Below are positions 4,049-5,368 of a stretch of DNA of 5,368 bases, one piece after another. Each line of letters starts with the position of its first letter. Position 1 is the stretch's first letter. This stretch comes from Clostridiales bacterium. Lineage in GTDB: Bacteria; Bacillota; Clostridia; Oscillospirales; Oscillospiraceae. Below the pieces are notes generated by a model. The model saw nothing but the letters and a program-made list of their open reading frames with translations. It searched no databases and had not been told where the DNA came from. Position numbers and translations under genes: made by a program. Location: contig CABIYX010000001.1 in the NCBI GenBank assembly GCA_902363045.1, positions 1 to 5,368 on the forward strand, written 5' to 3'.

Positions 4049-5368
4049 ATGAATCCGATCTATGACGTTGTCATCCTGGGCTGCGGTGAGGCCGGGATCT
4101 TCGCCGCCTACGAGCTGGCCAGCCACCGCCCGGAGCTGAAGGTGCTGGCCCTGGACCAGGGGCGGGACATCTACCACCGCAGCTGCCCCATCGTGGCGGG
4201 CAAGGTGCGGGAGTGCATCCACTGCCCCGTGTGCGACACCATGTGCGGCTTTGGCGGGGCGGGCGCGTTCTCCGACGGAAAGTTCAACTTCACCACCCAG
4301 TTCGGCGGGTGGCTCACCGACTTTATGGAGCCCCGCCAGGTGATGGAGCTCATTGACTATGTGGACTCCATCAACGTGGCCCACGGCGCCACGGAGCAGG
4401 TCTTTTCCACCGAGACCGCAGAGGCCAAAGCCCTGGCCCGCCGGGCCCTGGGCTATGACCTGCACCTGCTCCAGGCCCGGTGCAAGCACCTGGGCACCGA
4501 AAACAACCTGCGCATCCTCCAGAACATCTATGAGGGGCTGAAGGACAAGCTGGAGTTCCGCTTCAACACCGCCGTGGAGCACATCGCCCGGGACGGGGAG
4601 GGCTTCCGCCTGACCCTGGAGAAGGGGGACGAGGTCTCCTGCCGCCGGCTCATCGCCGCCCCCGGCCGCTCCGGCGCAGAGTGGTTCTCCAACCAGTGCA
4701 AGGACCTGGGGCTGGAGCTGCTGAACAACCAGGTGGACATCGGGGTGCGGGTGGAGCTGCCCGCCGCCGTCTTTGAGCACATCACCGACGTGGTGTATGA
4801 GTCCAAGCTGGTCTACCGTACCAAGCAGTACGGCGACCAGGTGCGCACCTTCTGTATGAACCCCTACGGCCATGTGGTGGCCGAAAATGTGGAGGGCATC
4901 AACACCGTCAACGGCCACTCCTACGCCGACCCCAGCCTCCGCAGCGAGAACACCAACTTCGCCCTGCTGGTGAGCAACCGCTTCACCCAGCCCTTCAATG
5001 AGCCCTACCGCTATGGCAAGCACATCGCCTCCCTGTCCAATATGCTGGCCGGCGGCGTGCTGGTCCAGCGCTTCGGCGACCTGGTGAAGGGGGTGCGCAC
5101 CAACGAGCACCGGCTGGGCAAGTCCTTCACCCGGCCCACCCTCACCGCCGCCGTCCCGGGGGATCTGTCCCTCGCCCTGCCCAAGCGGCAGCTGGACGAC
5201 ATCATCGAGATGATCTATGTCCTGGACAAGATCGCCCCGGGCACAGCCAACCACGACACCCTGCTCTACGGCGCGGAGGTGAAGTTCTACTCCGCCCGCC
5301 TCCAGCTCACCCCGGAGCTGGAGACCGCCATCCCCAACTTCTTTGCCGCCGGCGACGGCGCGGGCGTC
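4049..5368 (+). CDS. FAD-dependent dehydrogenase, COG2509 type (cut off by the window end)
   Basis: The first 440 residues are present and the frame is open to the edge. An N-terminal Rossmann motif for FAD is seen (VVILGCGEAGIFAAYEL, 7-23, with G11, G13 and G16), with an acidic residue D36 ending the second strand. A cysteine cluster C56-x2-C59-x2-C62-x3-C66 leads straight into GFGGAGAFSDGKFN (67-80), the signature I associate with COG2509. Further family-like blocks are AAPGRSG (203-209), NPYGHVVAEN (271-280), VNGHSY (287-292) and the second FAD contact AAGDGAGV (433-440). From the position of the last block, only a few tens of residues should be missing. Reaction and substrate of this family are not established; a cytoplasmic flavin oxidoreductase is the safe description. 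The ATG at 4049 has AAGGAG at 8 nt. It follows a strong terminator and has its own promoter. Confidence 0.93.
   Translation, partial: MNPIYDVVILGCGEAGIFAAYELASHRPELKVLALDQGRDIYHRSCPIVAGKVRECIHCPVCDTMCGFGGAGAFSDGKFNFTTQFGGWLTDFMEPRQVMELIDYVDSINVAHGATEQVFSTETAEAKALARRALGYDLHLLQARCKHLGTENNLRILQNIYEGLKDKLEFRFNTAVEHIARDGEGFRLTLEKGDEVSCRRLIAAPGRSGAEWFSNQCKDLGLELLNNQVDIGVRVELPAAVFEHITDVVYESKLVYRTKQYGDQVRTFCMNPYGHVVAENVEGINTVNGHSYADPSLRSENTNFALLVSNRFTQPFNEPYRYGKHIASLSNMLAGGVLVQRFGDLVKGVRTNEHRLGKSFTRPTLTAAVPGDLSLALPKRQLDDIIEMIYVLDKIAPGTANHDTLLYGAEVKFYSARLQLTPELETAIPNFFAAGDGAGV

Noticed and set aside
4019..5254. A 411-codon open frame on the minus strand opposite the FAD dehydrogenase
   Set aside because: It is the mirror of a GC-biased gene: rich in His, Gly, Val and Gln with no recognisable motif, and the opposite strand carries a clear family protein with good ribosome binding site and promoter.

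Overview
The window suggests a GC-rich anaerobic Firmicute, most likely from the Clostridia and possibly Oscillospiraceae (Flavonifractor-like). This is an inference. It rests on strong codon bias to GCC, CTG, GTC and CGG, strong AGGAGG-type ribosome binding sites, sigma-A promoters with 17-bp spacers, and protein families typical of gut Clostridia (TIGR03905/TSCPD, COG1237, COG2509, a ComEB-like deaminase). No rRNA, tRNA, CRISPR array, insertion sequence or phage gene is visible.

Layout from left to right. Positions 1-130 form an AT-richer gene-free segment with a nested stem-loop (4-76) and a palindrome (106-119). It looks like the leader or control region of a leftward gene beyond the edge, or the terminator of a gene entering from the left. 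A sigma-A promoter (149-177) then drives a small four-cysteine TSCPD protein (232-477, +). A perfect 23-bp bidirectional terminator (488-538) separates it from two leftward genes: an MBL-fold hydrolase of the COG1237 type (547-1392, -) and, upstream of it, a NifS/IscS-like cysteine desulfurase with a TTG start (1483-2622, -). The desulfurase has its own promoter (2650-2678). Next is a leftward dCMP deaminase-family gene (2699-3193, -) with a good promoter (3230-3258).

From a 262-bp divergent intergenic region a second strong promoter (3352-3380) reads right into a small two-helix membrane protein with a C-terminal zinc ribbon (3456-3851, +). A terminator-like hairpin lies between that promoter and the gene. 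A clear intrinsic terminator follows at 3876-3916. An extended -10 promoter (near 3982) then leads to a FAD-dependent dehydrogenase of the COG2509 type (4049 to the right edge, +), which is cut off by the window.

The genes are mostly single transcription units with housekeeping roles: sulfur transfer, deoxynucleotide supply and redox. They do not form one obvious pathway. Several are cysteine-rich or handle sulfur or metal (desulfurase, TSCPD, MBL, zinc ribbon, and a possible Fe-S motif in the dehydrogenase), but a shared function is only speculation. I found no convincing new multi-gene system. The most interesting items are the structured leader at the left edge, the attenuator-like hairpin before the zinc-ribbon gene, the dyad over the desulfurase promoter, and the C-x2-C-x2-C-x3-C motif in the dehydrogenase.
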